Assembly (NCBI GenBank): GCA_021397845.1
Contig: CM038052.1
Location: forward strand, 141,613,854 to 141,677,853
Direction of reading: 5' to 3'
Length of the DNA: 64,000 nt
DNA from: Areca catechu
Lineage: Eukaryota; Streptophyta; Magnoliopsida; Arecales; Arecaceae
Each line of letters opens with the position of its first letter. The stretch's first letter is position 1. Made by a program: the position numbers and the translations under genes. Positions 22,265 through 33,984 of the stretch are shown here, piece after piece. The notes beneath the pieces are model-generated. The model was given only the letters and a program-made list of their open reading frames with translations. It was not told the origin of the DNA and ran no database searches.

Positions 22265-22905
22265 TTAGTCAATGTCGGATCTATTTTCATCTTTGTCCAA
22301 TCTACAAGATGGGCTCATGGGTGTGTTCATTTGTTTGCTGGACTCCATACCAAAGTTTTTGATTATTTCTTTGGTGTACTTGGCTTGGTTAATGAAGATT
22401 CCTTCCTTTGTTTGTTTTACTTGAAGTCCAAGGAAGTAGTTAAGTTCATCCATTAGGCTTATTTCAAATTCTCTCTGTATTAACTTAGCAAATTCTCTAC
22501 AAAGAGTTTCATTAGTTGCACCAAATATAATATCATCAACATAAATCTGTACAACTAATAAATCATTATTTTTCTTCTTGATGAAAAGAGTTTTATCAAC
22601 ATTTTCTATTAAAAAATCATTTTCAATCAAGAAGGTGCTAAGTCTATCATACCAGGCTCTAGGTGCTTGTTTCAAACCGTATAATGCTTTGTTCAGTTTA
22701 AACACATTATTTGGAAAAACATGATCTTCAAAACTTGGTGGTTGTTCTACAAAAACTTGTTCAGAAATGAAACCATTTAGAAATGCACTTTTTACATTCA
22801 TTTAAAAAAGTTTATAATTCATGTAGTAAGCAAATGCAAAAAGTAATCTAATGGCTTCTAGTCTTGCTACAGGTGCATATGTTTCATCGAAATCAATGCC
22901 CTCTT
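22265..22905 (-). pseudogene. B pol: reverse transcriptase
   Basis: The 178-codon open frame runs from MNVKSAFLNGF through LYGLKQAPRAWYDRL to IYVDDIIFGATN (YVDD at 22532-22543) and the LGLQVKQTKEGIFINQAKY block. This is the best preserved pol part of B. A stop just upstream (about 22802) separates it from the finger region. Confidence 0.9.
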
Positions 22906-23380
22906 TTTAGTTATATTCTTTAGCTACTAATCTAGCTTTGTTTCTTACTACATTTCCTTGCTCATCTAACTTATTTCTATAGACCCATTTGGTTCCTATG
23001 ATTGGATGGTCTGAAGATCTGTCAACTAATGTCCATACCTTATTTCTTTCAAACTGGTTTAGTTCTTCATGCATGGCCATCATCCAGTTTGGGTTAGATT
23101 CAGCTTCTTCTAAAGTATGAGGTTCTATTTGTGATACAAAGCCTAGGTAATCATGTGCATCTTTATGTGATGACCTATTCCTAATACCTTGTGAAGGATC
23201 ACCAATAACTAATTCTTTTGGATGAGAAGTTACGCACCTCCATTCCCTTGGTAGATCAGCATGATCCTTACTTTCCCTTTCTTCTCCTTCTTCGATTGGT
23301 CTTTCTTGTATGCTCATATCTTCCATTTCTTTTTGAATTATACGTGCATCATTGTCATGCACTCTTCTTTCTTAGAAGGT
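22906..23380 (-). pseudogene. B pol: linker and RT N-terminus
   Basis: Acidic linker, then GDPSQGIRNRSS, MHEELNQFERNKVWTLVDRS and IGTKWVYRNKLDEQG, ending ARLVAKEYN at 22907. This is the usual copia sequence between integrase and RT. Confidence 0.87.
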
Positions 23381-24259
23381 GAAGGATTATTTTCATCAAA
23401 AATAACATGTATATTCTTTAACAGTAAGAGTTCTTTTGTTAAATACTCTATATGCTTTGCTATATAATGAATAACCAAAAAAAATTGCTTTATCAGATGT
23501 AGCATCAAATTTTTCTAGATTATCTTTACCATTATTAAGTACAAAGTATTTACAACCAAATACATGAAAATAATTAATATTGGATTTTTTTTCATTCCAA
23601 AGATCATAGGGGGTTTTCTTCAAAATAGGATGGATCAAAATGTAGTTCAAAATGTAACAAGCAGTGTTCACCGCTTTTGTCCAAAAGTATCTTTGAAGAT
23701 TGCCTTCACATAACATTGTTCAGGCCATCTCTTCCAAAGTCCTATTTTTTCTCTCTATAATACCATTTTGTTATGGTGTCCTAGGAGCAGAGAAGTTATG
23801 ATCAATGCCATTTTTTATGCAATAATCATCAAAAAATTGATTTTCAAATTTGGTATCGTGATCACTCTTAATTGAAACTATTCAAAGATTTTTCTAATTT
23901 GAAACCTTTTTGTGGAATTTTCAAAATACTTTAAAGGTTTCATCTTTATGAGCAATAAACAAAATCCAAGTAAATCTAGAAAAATTATCTACTATCACAA
24001 GAGCATATTTCATACCTCCTAGGCTTGTGGTCCTAGTTGATCCAAATAAGTCCATGTGAAGTAGCTCAAGTGGTCTAATAGTTGAAATCATATTTTTGGG
24101 TTTAAAGTTTCCTCTAGTTTGTTTACCCATTTGGTATATATCACAAACATGATCAAAGTCTACTTTAAACTTAGGCATGCCTCTAACTAAATTTTTGAAA
24201 ATTAACTTGGCAATGATATGCATGCTAGCATGACCTAATCGTCTATGCCAAAGCAACAC
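23381..24259 (-). pseudogene. B pol: integrase
   Basis: Pre-integrase block (LLWHRRLGHASMHI, VCDIYQMGK), then LLHMDLFGSTRTTSLGG with the first catalytic Asp, and after a decayed centre (23720-23920) the C-terminal part (RYFWTKAVNTACYILN, FFGYSLYSKAYRVFN). In-frame stops and a frameshift interrupt the core. Confidence 0.85.
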
Positions 24260-24507
24260 TCCTTGGTCTTAGCATTCATTGCAACTAGATTGGAACTACT
24301 TGACATGGCAAGATCATTAAGGTCTACCACATAGATATTTCCAAGTCTATGTCCAATGAACTTACAACTAGAATCAAGAAAGTTTGTTACAATACACATA
24401 GATGATTCAAAGATAACCTTGAAGCCTTTATCACATAATTGACCAATGCTTAGCAAATTATGCTTCAATTTAATTACCAGCAATACATTTTCAATAAAGG
24501 TACAGGG
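24260..24507 (-). pseudogene. B pol: end of protease region, next to E
   Basis: Reads ENVLLVIKLKHNLLSIGQLC on the minus strand, the copia segment after the protease, then FESSMCIVTNFL. The upstream end is cut by E at 24507; the sequence resumes at 31440 with the protease active site. Confidence 0.85.
24503..24507. repeat. Target-site duplication of E (left copy)
   Basis: CAGGG, matching CAAGG at 31440-31444 with one change. Confidence 0.7.
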
Positions 24508-25970
24508 TGATTGGGGGCGAAAATGAAATGATGGATGGAGAGCTTAAACAAGCTAACCAGCAAGCAAACTTGAGCAATTAATAATCAAATAAATGGACTA
24601 AATTAATCAAAGAAAAGAATTCTCATAAAAAGACTAGTTGATCTAATTTTTAAGTCCTGCAATTTAGATCTAGTTCAAAATAAGGATTAAGATCTTCATT
24701 GCAAGAAAACCATCACTACTGGGATAAGTTAACCTTCAAATGATCAAATCTAATGAAGCTTAGGAAGAGTTTTCCTACCAATAATGATGGCTAATTATTT
24801 GGTAGAAGGAGCTCTCATCACTCAAGGATTGAGGCCTAGAAGTCAAGATTGGCACTCTCTACTTTGAGACTCACCTTGGCCCTGATCCATGGCATGGAGA
24901 CCTTCATCCTTGACCTAGGAACCTGAAAGAACCTACAAAGAAATCTAGGATTAGACATGGAAGAAGAATTGAAGTTGGAATGAAAACAAAGAGAAAAAGA
25001 AAGAAGAAGAAAGTGGCTGGTGGCTTGGAACTTGGAGCATGATCATAGATCCATCAATGGGCATCCCATACTTTACTCCTTGCAAAAGCACTCTTCACTC
25101 TCAAACTCAAACTTAAAAAACTCTCATTCTCTCCTTGGATAAGGATCTACATACTCAAATTAGCAAGAAAACTTTCACTCCAAACAAGAACTAAAGAAAA
25201 CTAGAACACAAGGAAACAATCCTTTCATTAATTCAAATCATAGCATAGAATTAATACAATGAGAGCCTAGGGGCCCTATTTATAGGCTCTAATACTAGAA
25301 ATTTCATCCAAGGGTGGAGAGGTGGGGATAAGGATGGCTTAGTTGGCTCCAACAATTTTTAGGTAAGTGGTTTTAACTAAAAATAAATTATTGATATAAA
25401 GTTACAATTATTTTGACATGTGGTATCTAGAAGATCCTAATGTGGCTTCCAAATGCTGATGTAGAGGCTTAGGTATCATAAGTTATGGCATCCCATATGT
25501 TAAATATTGTTGGGGTAGTGGAAGGAATCTTTATGTTCCCCATAAAACTCTTGATGTAGTTTAATTTCTTCTCCCCCAAGGTTATTTGATGAGTTGTTCC
25601 CCCATGTGCTTCAAATCTTGGCATGAATTGGGCTTGGGCTTGGTCTTGAAGAGGCTTGAATGGTTGGTCTTGGACTTGAAGAAGATGCCCTCCCATCATG
25701 CTTTGGGCTAGAGCCGAATGGACTTCTTCCATGTGTTGGCTTATGAAACAAATTATGCTTCAAGAAAATTTGGCTTATGAACATGCTTCAAGAAAATTAA
25801 TGGGCTTCTTCCATGTGTTGGTTTATGAGCTAAATCATGCTTCAAGAAAATTTAGCTTATGAACATGTTTCAAGAAAATTTGTAACTTGCTTCGAAAACT
25901 TTATTGATTATAGCTGCGAAAACAAAGTGAGTTAATCAAAGTATATATTCTTTTATGGATGTCCCCATCA
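24508..25970 (-). repeat. E 3' LTR (1463 bp)
   Basis: Pairs with 29973-31439 over its whole length. It contains short tandem repeats of CTTATGAACATGCTTCAAG with AAATT near 25740-25880, also present in the other copy (31200-31350). Confidence 0.9.
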
Positions 25971-25988
25971 ATTCTCCCGGGGTGGAAA
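25971..25988 (-). other. E polypurine tract region
   Basis: Minus strand CACCCCGGGAGAAT directly before LTR start TGATGGGGACATCC. The same GGGAGAAT ends the tract in F, D and, with one change, C. Confidence 0.75.
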
Positions 25989-26360
25989 GAGCTTGACTCT
26001 ATCGAGTAGAAATTCATTTGGCTTTGGTAGTACTTTAGGACGTCAGGATCAACTTTTTTGTAAGTCCTCTCGAGTGATCCATGAGTCTTCAGAATCATGT
26101 TGTCCTTGGCAGTGAACCAAGTAGCACTGATAGTCTTTGTTTCGAGTAGTTATAATCTTGTTATTTATGATTCGCTCAATCCTATCATGCTGCTTTGGTA
26201 ATATGGCTGGTGGACACTCAAGGGTTGGTTCACTCTTAAAGGTGGAATCAGGCCTGAATAGCTCATTAGATATCATTATTGGTTCCTTATACTTTACTAG
26301 ATCTGAAATGTTGAAAGTAGAATTGATACCAAAGTCAGATGGTATATCTAGCACATATTA
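25989..26360 (-). pseudogene. E chromodomain tail
   Basis: Minus-strand reading: LDIPSDFGINSTFNISDLV (integrase C-terminal end), then IERIINNKIITTRNKDYQCYL, SEDSWITREDLQ and DPDVLKYYQSQ. It aligns with the chromodomain of F (IEKILDDQVISTRNRGY...). In chromoviruses this domain directs integration to chromatin. Here it is detached from any integrase core, with a frameshift near 26050-26100. Confidence 0.85.
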
Positions 26361-27200
26361 GGTCCAATTTTCCTTACTATTTTGAAAAGGATCTACACCA
26401 TGGGCATATAATCATTTTGAGCCTAATCAAGACATAGTCTCCTTCCAGAAATTCTTTAGCATTTTTTATAAAATTTAGACATATGCTTGTTAATTTCGTT
26501 ACTCAAAATTTGTTTTACTAATCACGCTATGCATATGACTCTTGTAATCATGGATACTTATGCATGGAACACCAAATGACAAGAGACAAACACAAATGAT
26601 ACTAAATGGTAAAATACAAACAAAAACAAAATAAGCTCAAATAGACTTTATTATCTGTGGATAAACTTTATTGTTGGACTAGGAAACAAGGTTCCTAATT
26701 TCCAATATTCCCTAAATGGCTTTGAAGACTTTGATACAAAACTTCAGGTAGATGGTAGTGAATCTTAATTTGGCTTCCAACATATGCCAAAGAGTCTTAA
26801 TAAAGTAACTATTGAATATCACTAGGACTATATCAATAGTATGGTAGATGTCCCAGCCGGATGGGATAGAAGAGTGAATGAAATATAATGGTGGATCGGG
26901 ATGGTGGATGTTTAGAAATGGGGAATCAGAGATAGAAAAATTGTTAGGAAAAATATTTTACAGGGTTTTCAAAGGCTCTACAGCTTCTTGGGGCTAATCC
27001 TTAGGGTTTTGTTCTTTGATGGTCAATACCCCAATATGTGATCCTTTATCGACCTTTAGATCTAAACCTTTAACATCAATTAATTCCAGATCTTCTATGT
27101 TATCCTCAGATTGATCTCCATGGTTTTGTCCTTGGATTTTATTTTGATCATCCCTATTATTGATTTCATTAGGCTAGGTAATTATTTTATCTTCAAGTAA
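26361..27200. other. E: non-coding remnant between acidic linker and chromodomain
   Basis: AT-rich sequence where F would have protease, RT, RNase H and integrase. I recognise no pol motif in either strand; one short stretch near 26390-26480 may be a decayed integrase C-terminal linker. Confidence 0.5.
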
Positions 27201-27582
27201 TTATTCTTGATCATATTCGTCTATAAGTTTAGACCTATCTTCATAAACTTCTTCCTTAAGTTCTTCAACAGGTTTAGGATTTTCTCTTTCTAGCCCTTCA
27301 TTTGGATAATATTTTGATTCTATTTCATCTTTTAATTCTTTAATTGGTTCAGGAAATCTTTTCTCTAAATTCTTCAGTGGGTTCAACCTCTTCTTCTTCA
27401 TATTCATCAATTAGACTTAGTTTAGCTTTATATATTTCCACTTTAGGCTCTTCAATGGGTTCAATGATTTCTTCCTTACTAACTACTGGGATGATAGGAG
27501 TTGGCTTGCTTGAATGAATTTGGTTAGAATTTGGCCTATGTCTAGATGTATAATTCCTATTAGACTTAGGTTGATTGATCAA
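27201..27582 (-). pseudogene. E acidic linker with duplicated motif
   Basis: Glu-rich frames overlapping at 27349-27410 contain two copies of a motif: VEIYKAKLSLIDEYEEEE and EEVYEDRSKLIDEYDQE. F has one copy after its zinc knuckles (EEVYEAGMNLVEEYEGEEE), and C and D also keep one. The zinc knuckles are not visible. Function unknown. Confidence 0.7.
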
Positions 27583-27585
27583 GAG

Positions 27586-27975
27586 TTACTTCTGATATGT
27601 ATCAAATTTCCTAGCAATTTGATAAGCATCTTCTAGATAGTGAATTTCCCATTGAAATAATTTCCACTGGATGTCCTTATGTAGACTAGCTCGAAATCTA
27701 GATATGATCATTGCTTCAGATTCAACTGTAATACATCTCCCGATATACACATTGAATTTGGTAATATAATCAATTACAGTTGTATCATCTTGTCTCAATT
27801 TGTACCGTTGGTCTAAAATTTTTTGCTCATAATATTTACCTAGGTACTTTTCCATCAGTTTACTCTGCATTTCTCTCCAAGTATTTATTTTATCCCCATT
27901 ATAATAACTTTTTTGCTCAACTTCTCCCCAATATGCTTTAACATGTCGGACTAACTTAGATTTGGCAAATGACAC
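27586..27975 (-). pseudogene. E gag core (retrotransposon gag domain)
   Basis: Open frame of 129 codons: FAKSKLVRHVKAYWGEVEQK, TWREMQSKLMEKYLGKYY, YITKFNVYIGRC, ISRFRASLHKDIQWKLF. It aligns with residues about 155-275 of F's gag (TWQGMKEKLRDKYLPISY, YITTFDEYLMRC, LSRFRAGLREDIKREL). This is the most conserved protein segment of E. Confidence 0.9.
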
Positions 27976-28124
27976 TTTCTTACTTCCGACATTTTATCAA
28001 ATTCAAAGTATTGATCCATTTTTTCTTTCCAATCAACATACACTTCAGGATCTAAATTTCCATCGAAAGTGGGTGCATAGGGTCGATTGCTCCAAAAGAC
28101 TCTCTCCTCCTGATCTATAAAGTC

Positions 28125-28481
28125 TTAGCATGGGTATCTAATACTATACTCAGGGGTGAGATCATGACATTGGGCTCTTGGACCAAGGGGTGGTGGACTT
28201 GGTGATTTAGGCTCAGCATGGATCCTATGGGCTTCTTCTATGAAGTCATGGTGAAGTCGTCTTGGGTTGTATTCAGGAGTGAATTCATGATGATGGACTC
28301 TTGGACCTCGAGAAATTGACCTAAGCGACTCAGGTTCGGTGGGGGTCATTGGGGTCTCTTCAAGTGTCCCAACTTGGTCATTTACTTGACCTAATTCCTT
28401 TCTCATTTGCCATAATTGTCCATTTATGGTATCAAACTTTTTAGTCAGGGTTCTCATAAAGAATTCAAGATTAATATCCAT
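28125..28481 (-). pseudogene. E gag head
   Basis: Starts MDINLEFFMRTLTKKFDTIN and has a short coiled coil, then a Pro/His/Arg-rich stretch like F's gag residues 65-110. A frame change separates it from the gag core at 27976-28124. Confidence 0.8.
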
Positions 28482-29954
28482 GGATAAAATAGATTGAGTA
28501 TAGGACTATTGGTATGAAGCTTGAAAATAAGCAGTACAAACCTAACTTCTATAGCTCCTAGACCTAAAGTTCAATATACAGGAATTAACTAAGTACTAGT
28601 TAAAGTTATAATTACCTTTTCCACTGGCCTGGTAAGAGGTGGGGTTGTGAGAGGCTCCCCTCGTTTTCATGAGGTCTTAATTAAAAACTACAAGTCTACT
28701 TAAGACACTTGCCATTGGACCTCTAGCCTTAGATGCCAATTTTAAGAAGTAAGTACAAACTCAACTAATATTTGGTCTCATCTTGCACTTGAACCCGACT
28801 TGTGGGAGTCCCTAGTTTTAGGTTCCTACTCGATTTCAATTATGGTTTAGGTCAATGCAAATGTGGGTGATTATTTTGGGCTAAGGAAAGGTAATGACCT
28901 CATTCCTTTATATTTTGATTGAATGCCCTTAATTAGATTTAGGAATAGATGCATAAATAATTCACCAACTAGTTAACACAATAACTAGATTAGTACAAAC
29001 ATGTGATTCAAACCCAAATTTTAAAAAATATTAAAATTCAAAAAAAATTGAAAATATTAGTTTTTGAAGTCCAAATTTCAGAAATTAAATTTTAAAATTT
29101 AAATATTGAGTTAGGATTAAAAATTCATTCTAGAAGTTAGAGATGTTGTAAGATAGTTTCAGCCCTAACAACTTCTAGTCAACTAGTTTTAAAAATTTGA
29201 AATTAGAATTTTAAAATTTCAAAAAATTAAAATTAAGATTTGAATTATTAAATCTCTTAGTGAAGATTCTAGATTCCAAATTTTGAGATTTAAGTTTTGG
29301 AATTTGGTTAAGAAATTTATTTTGAAAGCTTGTTGTAAAATAAAATTTTAGTAGGGAACAACTTTCAACTAGCTAGTTTTAAAAATTCAAAATTTAATTT
29401 TTTTACAAATCCAAAAATTCAGAATAAAACTGATTTGGTTAACTCTCAGATAAGAATTCTTAGATTTTAATGTTTTGACTTTGGATTAACTAAAATTTTG
29501 GTTGAGAAGGTAGTTTGAAAACAGTTGCTAGAATATTCCAGCAGTTTAGCTAACTCTTAACAACCTGAATTCAAATTTTAAATTCTAAATTATAAATCCT
29601 TATAAAATTCAAAATACTAGTGTGGAATAACAAAAATCAAAGTTTGGGTCTCAGAAATAAAATAAAAAATTTAGAAAAACTATTTTTGTATTTTTTTGAA
29701 AATTAAATAAAATGGAAGGCAGAAATAGAATTCTGGACAGAACTTTAGAAATGATCTAAGAACTCATATTTTTAAATCTAGAAATCAAAGGGAAATATTT
29801 TTTTTAATTCTATATTTAGAGTACTAACAAACTAAGGTAGTATAAAAATATTTTTTTGTATTTTTTTGCAATGTAAAAAAATTACTAAAATTCATGAAAA
29901 TTTGAATGAATATTGGAATAGAAATTTTAGCAATCAAACACTTGACAACTATAA
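28482..29954 (-). other. E leader
   Basis: Non-coding. Nearest the gag it holds the conserved blocks also found in C, D and F: a degenerate hairpin at about 28882-28908, and a CAAGTCGGGTTC block. The part from 28990 to 29940 is a very AT-rich run of AAAATT/AAATTC phrases. Confidence 0.65.
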
Positions 29955-29966
29955 GCTTTGATACCA
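29955..29966 (-). other. E primer binding site
   Basis: Minus strand TGGTATCAAAGC, 11 of 12 to the initiator-Met pattern, six bases from the LTR. Confidence 0.85.
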
Positions 29967-29972
29967 AAAAAC

Positions 29973-31439
29973 TGATGGGGGACGAAAATGAAATGATGGA
30001 TGGAGAGTTTAAGCAAGCTAACCAGAAAGTAAACTTGAGTAATTAATTATCAAATAAATGGGCTAAATTAATCTAAGAAAAGAATTTTCGTAAGGAGACT
30101 AGTTAATCTAATTTTTAAGTCCCGTAATATAGATCTAGTTCAAAATAAGGATTAGGATCTTCATGACAAAAAAAACATCACTACTAGGGTAAGTTAACCT
30201 TCAAATGATCAGATCTAACAAAGCTTAGGAAGAGTTTTCCTACCAACAATGATGGCTAATTATTTGGTAGAAGAAGGAGCTCTCATCACTCAAGGATTGA
30301 TGCCTTGAAGTCAAGATTGACACTCTCTACTTTGAGACTCACCTTGGCCTTGATCCATGGCGTGGAGACCTTCATCCTTGACCTAGGAACCTGAGAGAAC
30401 CTGCAAAGAAATTTGAGATTATACATGGAAGATGAATTGGAGTTGGAATGGAAACAAAGAAAAAAAAGGAAGAAGAAGAAAGTGGCCGGTGGCTTGGGAC
30501 TTGGAGCTTGATCATAGATCCATCAATGGGCATCCCATCCTTTATTCCTTGCAAAAGTACTCTTCACTCTCAAACTCAAACTTAAAAAACTCTCATTCTC
30601 TCTTTGCATAAAGATCTACACACTCAAACTAGCTAGAAAACTTTCACTCCAAACAAGAACTCAAGAAAACTAGAACACAAGGAAACAATCCTTTCATTAA
30701 TTTAAATCATAGTATAGAATGAATACAATGAGATCCTAGGAGCCCTATTTATAGGCTCTAATGCTAGGAATTTCATCCAAGGGAGGAGAGGAGGGGATAA
30801 GGATGGCTTAGTTTGCTCCAATAATTTTTAAGTAAGTGGTTTTAACTAAAAATAAATTATTGGTAGAAAGATACAACCACTTTAACATATGGCATCTAGA
30901 AGATCCTAATGTGGCTTTCAAATACTGATGTGGAGGCTAAGGTATCATAAGTTGTGGCATCCCACATGTCAAATATTATTGGGGTAGTGGAAGGAATCTA
31001 TATATTCCCCATAAAACTCTTGATGTAGTGTAATTCCTTCTCCCCCAAGGTTATTTGATGAGTTGTTCCCCCATGTGCTTCAAATCTTAACATGAATTGG
31101 AATTAGGCTTGGTCTTGAAGAGGCTTGAATGGTTGGTCTTGGTCTTGAAGAGGACGTGCCCCCATCATGCTTTGGTCTTGAGTCGAATGGGCTTCTTCCA
31201 TGTGTTGGCTTATGTGCCAAATCATACTTCAAGAAAATTTGGCTTATGAACATGCTTCAAGAAAATTAATGGGCTTCTTCCATATGTTGGTTTATGAGCC
31301 AAATCATGCTTCAAGAAAATTTGGCTTATGAACATATTTCAAGAAAATTTGTAACTTGCTTTGAAAACTTTATTGACTATAGCCACAAAAATAAAGTGAG
31401 TTAATCAAAGTATATATCCTTTTATGGATGTCCCCATCA
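29973..31439 (-). repeat. E 5' LTR (1467 bp)
   Basis: Matches 24508-25970. A minus-strand TATAAATA lies at 30746-30753, inside CTATAAATAGGGC, a likely U3 promoter. Confidence 0.9.
30746..30753 (-). promoter_or_regulatory. Putative TATA box of E
   Basis: TATAAATA on the minus strand; the same context occurs in the other LTR near 25280. Confidence 0.55.
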
Positions 31440-31625
31440 CAAGGGGTTATCTTGATCTTACTAATTTTGATTATTTTGCCCCACCATTATCTCCAAAAAA
31501 AACCATACCTCCTTCTTTCATCTCCAGGATGATAAATTGATATTTGTCACCGTCATATGCCTTGAACAGCCATTGTCAAGATACCATCTTTTCTTCAATT
31601 TTTAGGCTGCAAAACATTCCTGCAA
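31440..31625 (-). pseudogene. B pol: protease active-site region
   Basis: Minus strand reads WYLDNGCSRHMT near 31565-31600, the copia aspartic protease active-site segment with Asn where Ser or Thr is usual. It continues into 24507 across E. Confidence 0.75.
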
Positions 31626-31630
31626 GACAA

Positions 31631-32420
31631 TTAAGTTCTTTTAGGTACCCAAGGTAACTTGGATAATTGCAAGTTAGCGGAGGTGGTTCCTTTCAGAACC
31701 CAAGTCTTTCTTACTTTACTTTTGACATTTCTAAAGATATTGCATTCAAAAGCTTTATGTCCTAACCCTTTGCATGCATAACATTCAACTCTAGAATTCT
31801 GAAAAGATGTAGATTTTGAAGTTCTAGATGTTGTTGCATGAGATGCAGATATAAAAGATTTTTTATTTGAGCTCTTAGGAACATACAATATAGCTTTAGG
31901 AGCAGAAACATTTGTTGCAAAAACTTTTTGAGATATTAATTTTGTAATATAAGCTTTTGGTTTTACAAAAGTAGTAGCTGAAATGCCATTTGAAATTGAA
32001 GAATTAAAATGGATTCCAGATTTATTTCTAGAAATTCTTTGTTCTTTTAAGATCAACTCAAGCTTATTAGAAGATAATGTAAGTTTTTCAACCAGTGGCT
32101 TGAGTTTTTCAACCTCCTTTTTCAAATCACTATTTTTAATAGTTAAAGCTTTGTTCTTGTCAAGATATGCATTGTTTTCAGTTTCCAAAGTTTTAAACTT
32201 TTCAGAAAAGATATATAAATTGTTTTGCAATATATTATTCTTTTCTAAAATTTCTTCCTTTTCCTTTAGTAAAGAATTATTGATATTCTTTAAGGATCTA
32301 ATCTTTACTCCAGCTTTTTTAAATTCAGATAATAAATCATGAAAAGCAAAATTCAATTCATCAAATATAAATTCTAATTAAGGTTCGGGGGATGTTACCT
32401 CGTCTTCGAGACCCAATAGA
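31631..32420 (-). pseudogene. B gag: coiled coil and second zinc knuckle
   Basis: The 241-codon frame starts FAFHDLLSEFKKAGVKI, has a Lys/Glu/Asn-rich coiled coil of about 100 residues (LKEKEEILEKNNILQNNL), a Ser/Thr-rich stretch, and an intact-looking knuckle CYACKGLGHKAFEC. It ends just before the protease. Solo LTR H cuts it on the N-terminal side. Confidence 0.85.
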
Positions 32421-32425
32421 GATAG

Positions 32426-33984
32426 TGTTGACTTCATTATTGATTTTGATGATAAGCAAAACGATTAAGTATAAGTTGAGTACTAATAATTTCCTTCAAG
32501 TATATTTTTATAGAAATGGGTGCTCGCAAATTTGAAGAAGTTTGTTTGATTGAAGAAGCCAAGCTTGGATGAAAAGATCTACTCAAAGAGGACTTGGACA
32601 GTCAAAAGTTTGCTTGAATGGATATTTGAGTGAAGCATAAATTTGATTCAGCACAAGTTCAGACTTTTTGTGAAGATTTCAGTAAAGTGTCGACACATGA
32701 CATCAAGTATCGACACATGAAAGAGAAGTGTCAACTCAAGCCGGTACGCAAAGAATGTTTCAGATGGCATAGCTGAAGTGTCAACACATGAACCTGAAGT
32801 ATTGACTCAAAGTGTTGACACATGGATCAGCTCATTGCATGAGATTTTTAGGCCACAAAACTTGCTGAAATGAAGAACTGCAGAAGTATCGATACATGGA
32901 AGCAAACTATCGACTCAAAGTATTGACTCACTTGAGGAAGTGTTGACACATCTGAGATTTTCAGAGAACTAGATTGAAGATATTTGAACTGGGTGTCGAC
33001 TCAAGAAGTTCAAGTGTCGACCTAAAGTGTCGACTCATAGCCTGAAGTGTAGACATATGGAGTTCTGGGAATAGTAACGGCTAGTTTTTCAAATGCAGAA
33101 CTCGATCCTTTTGCCCTCCAATGGCTAGATTTTTAAGTCTAATGGCTAGAAACTGGATTTGAGGCCTTGAAAATGTATATATATGCTCCAAATCAATTCA
33201 AACGTATGATTATTCTTAAGAATGAAATAGAAGCATTCAAAAGAAAAAAAAGAGGGCATTCACTCCTATTCATTGAAGATTCAACCACTTTCAAGTAAAA
33301 GCAAGCCTCCAAGCATTCAAGAGACTTCAAGAGCATTAAAGATCAACTATTCTTGAGCATTCAAGAGGCTTCAACAAGTTCAAAAGCACCACAACATTGA
33401 GCTTCAAAGAGATACCCATTTTTTATTAGAAAGCTTTTATTCTCTTTACTTCAAACACTTATTTGTTGTAAGGGTTCTTGGTTAGCCTATTGTAAAACCA
33501 AGAGAGGTTATTGGTGAGCCTTTGAAAATCAATTAGGTTCTTGGTTAGCCCGAAAAACCAAGGAAAGTTGGTGGTGAGCCATAAAACCATTTATTTTTTT
33601 GGTTAACCCATAAAACCAAGTGAGGTTTTGACTTGTTGACCTTGTGAAAATAAGTTGGATTTTTGATTAGTGAGCCCGAAAAACTAATCAACTGTAATCA
33701 ATGAAGATTATAGTGAATTCCCAAGGAGATCTTGGGGAGTAGATTTAGGTGCATTGGATAGCACCGAACCACTATATTTCTTGGTCTTTGTGGTTGATTG
33801 CTCTCTACTTGCTTTTCATTTATTGCTCTTTATGTCCACAGCACTTTTATTTAAGAGAATTACATTTGAATTCTTAGTACCTTATTTAATTGTTGAGTTG
33901 GATTGCATAGTATTGCATTGCATCAAGTAAATATTTTTTAGAGACACAATTCACCCCCCCTCTTGGATTGCTTACTGGGCAACA
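32426..33984 (+). repeat. Solo LTR H of a Sirevirus-like copia element
   Basis: Begins TGTTGACTTCATTATTG and ends TTACTGGGCAACA. B's gag continues on both sides, so no internal region is present. The flanks GATAG (32421-32425) and CATAG (33985-33989) differ at one base. Its ends resemble the LTR ends of G and B read in the opposite direction. It has an AAGTGTCGACACATG-type motif array (32685-33060) and a TATA box at 33175-33182. LTR-LTR recombination is the usual origin. Confidence 0.85.
33175..33182 (+). promoter_or_regulatory. Putative TATA box of solo LTR H
   Basis: TATATATA about 110 bp after the motif array; the array would be upstream of the promoter. Confidence 0.5.

Larger units (their letters stand above)
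24508..31439 (-). mobile_element. Pol-less gypsy (chromovirus-derived) element E
   Basis: LTRs 24508-25970 and 29973-31439, primer site, leader, gag head, gag core, acidic linker and chromodomain tail, all on the minus strand. Only about 4 kb of internal sequence exists, and no protease, RT, RNase H or integrase core motif is seen. The pieces that remain match the two ends of F's polyprotein. It would need another element's enzymes to move. Confidence 0.85.

Noticed and set aside
28990..29940. The very AT-rich run in E as a matrix-attachment region or origin
   Set aside because: It lies in the element's leader and consists of degenerate AAAATT phrases; nothing beyond composition supports a function.
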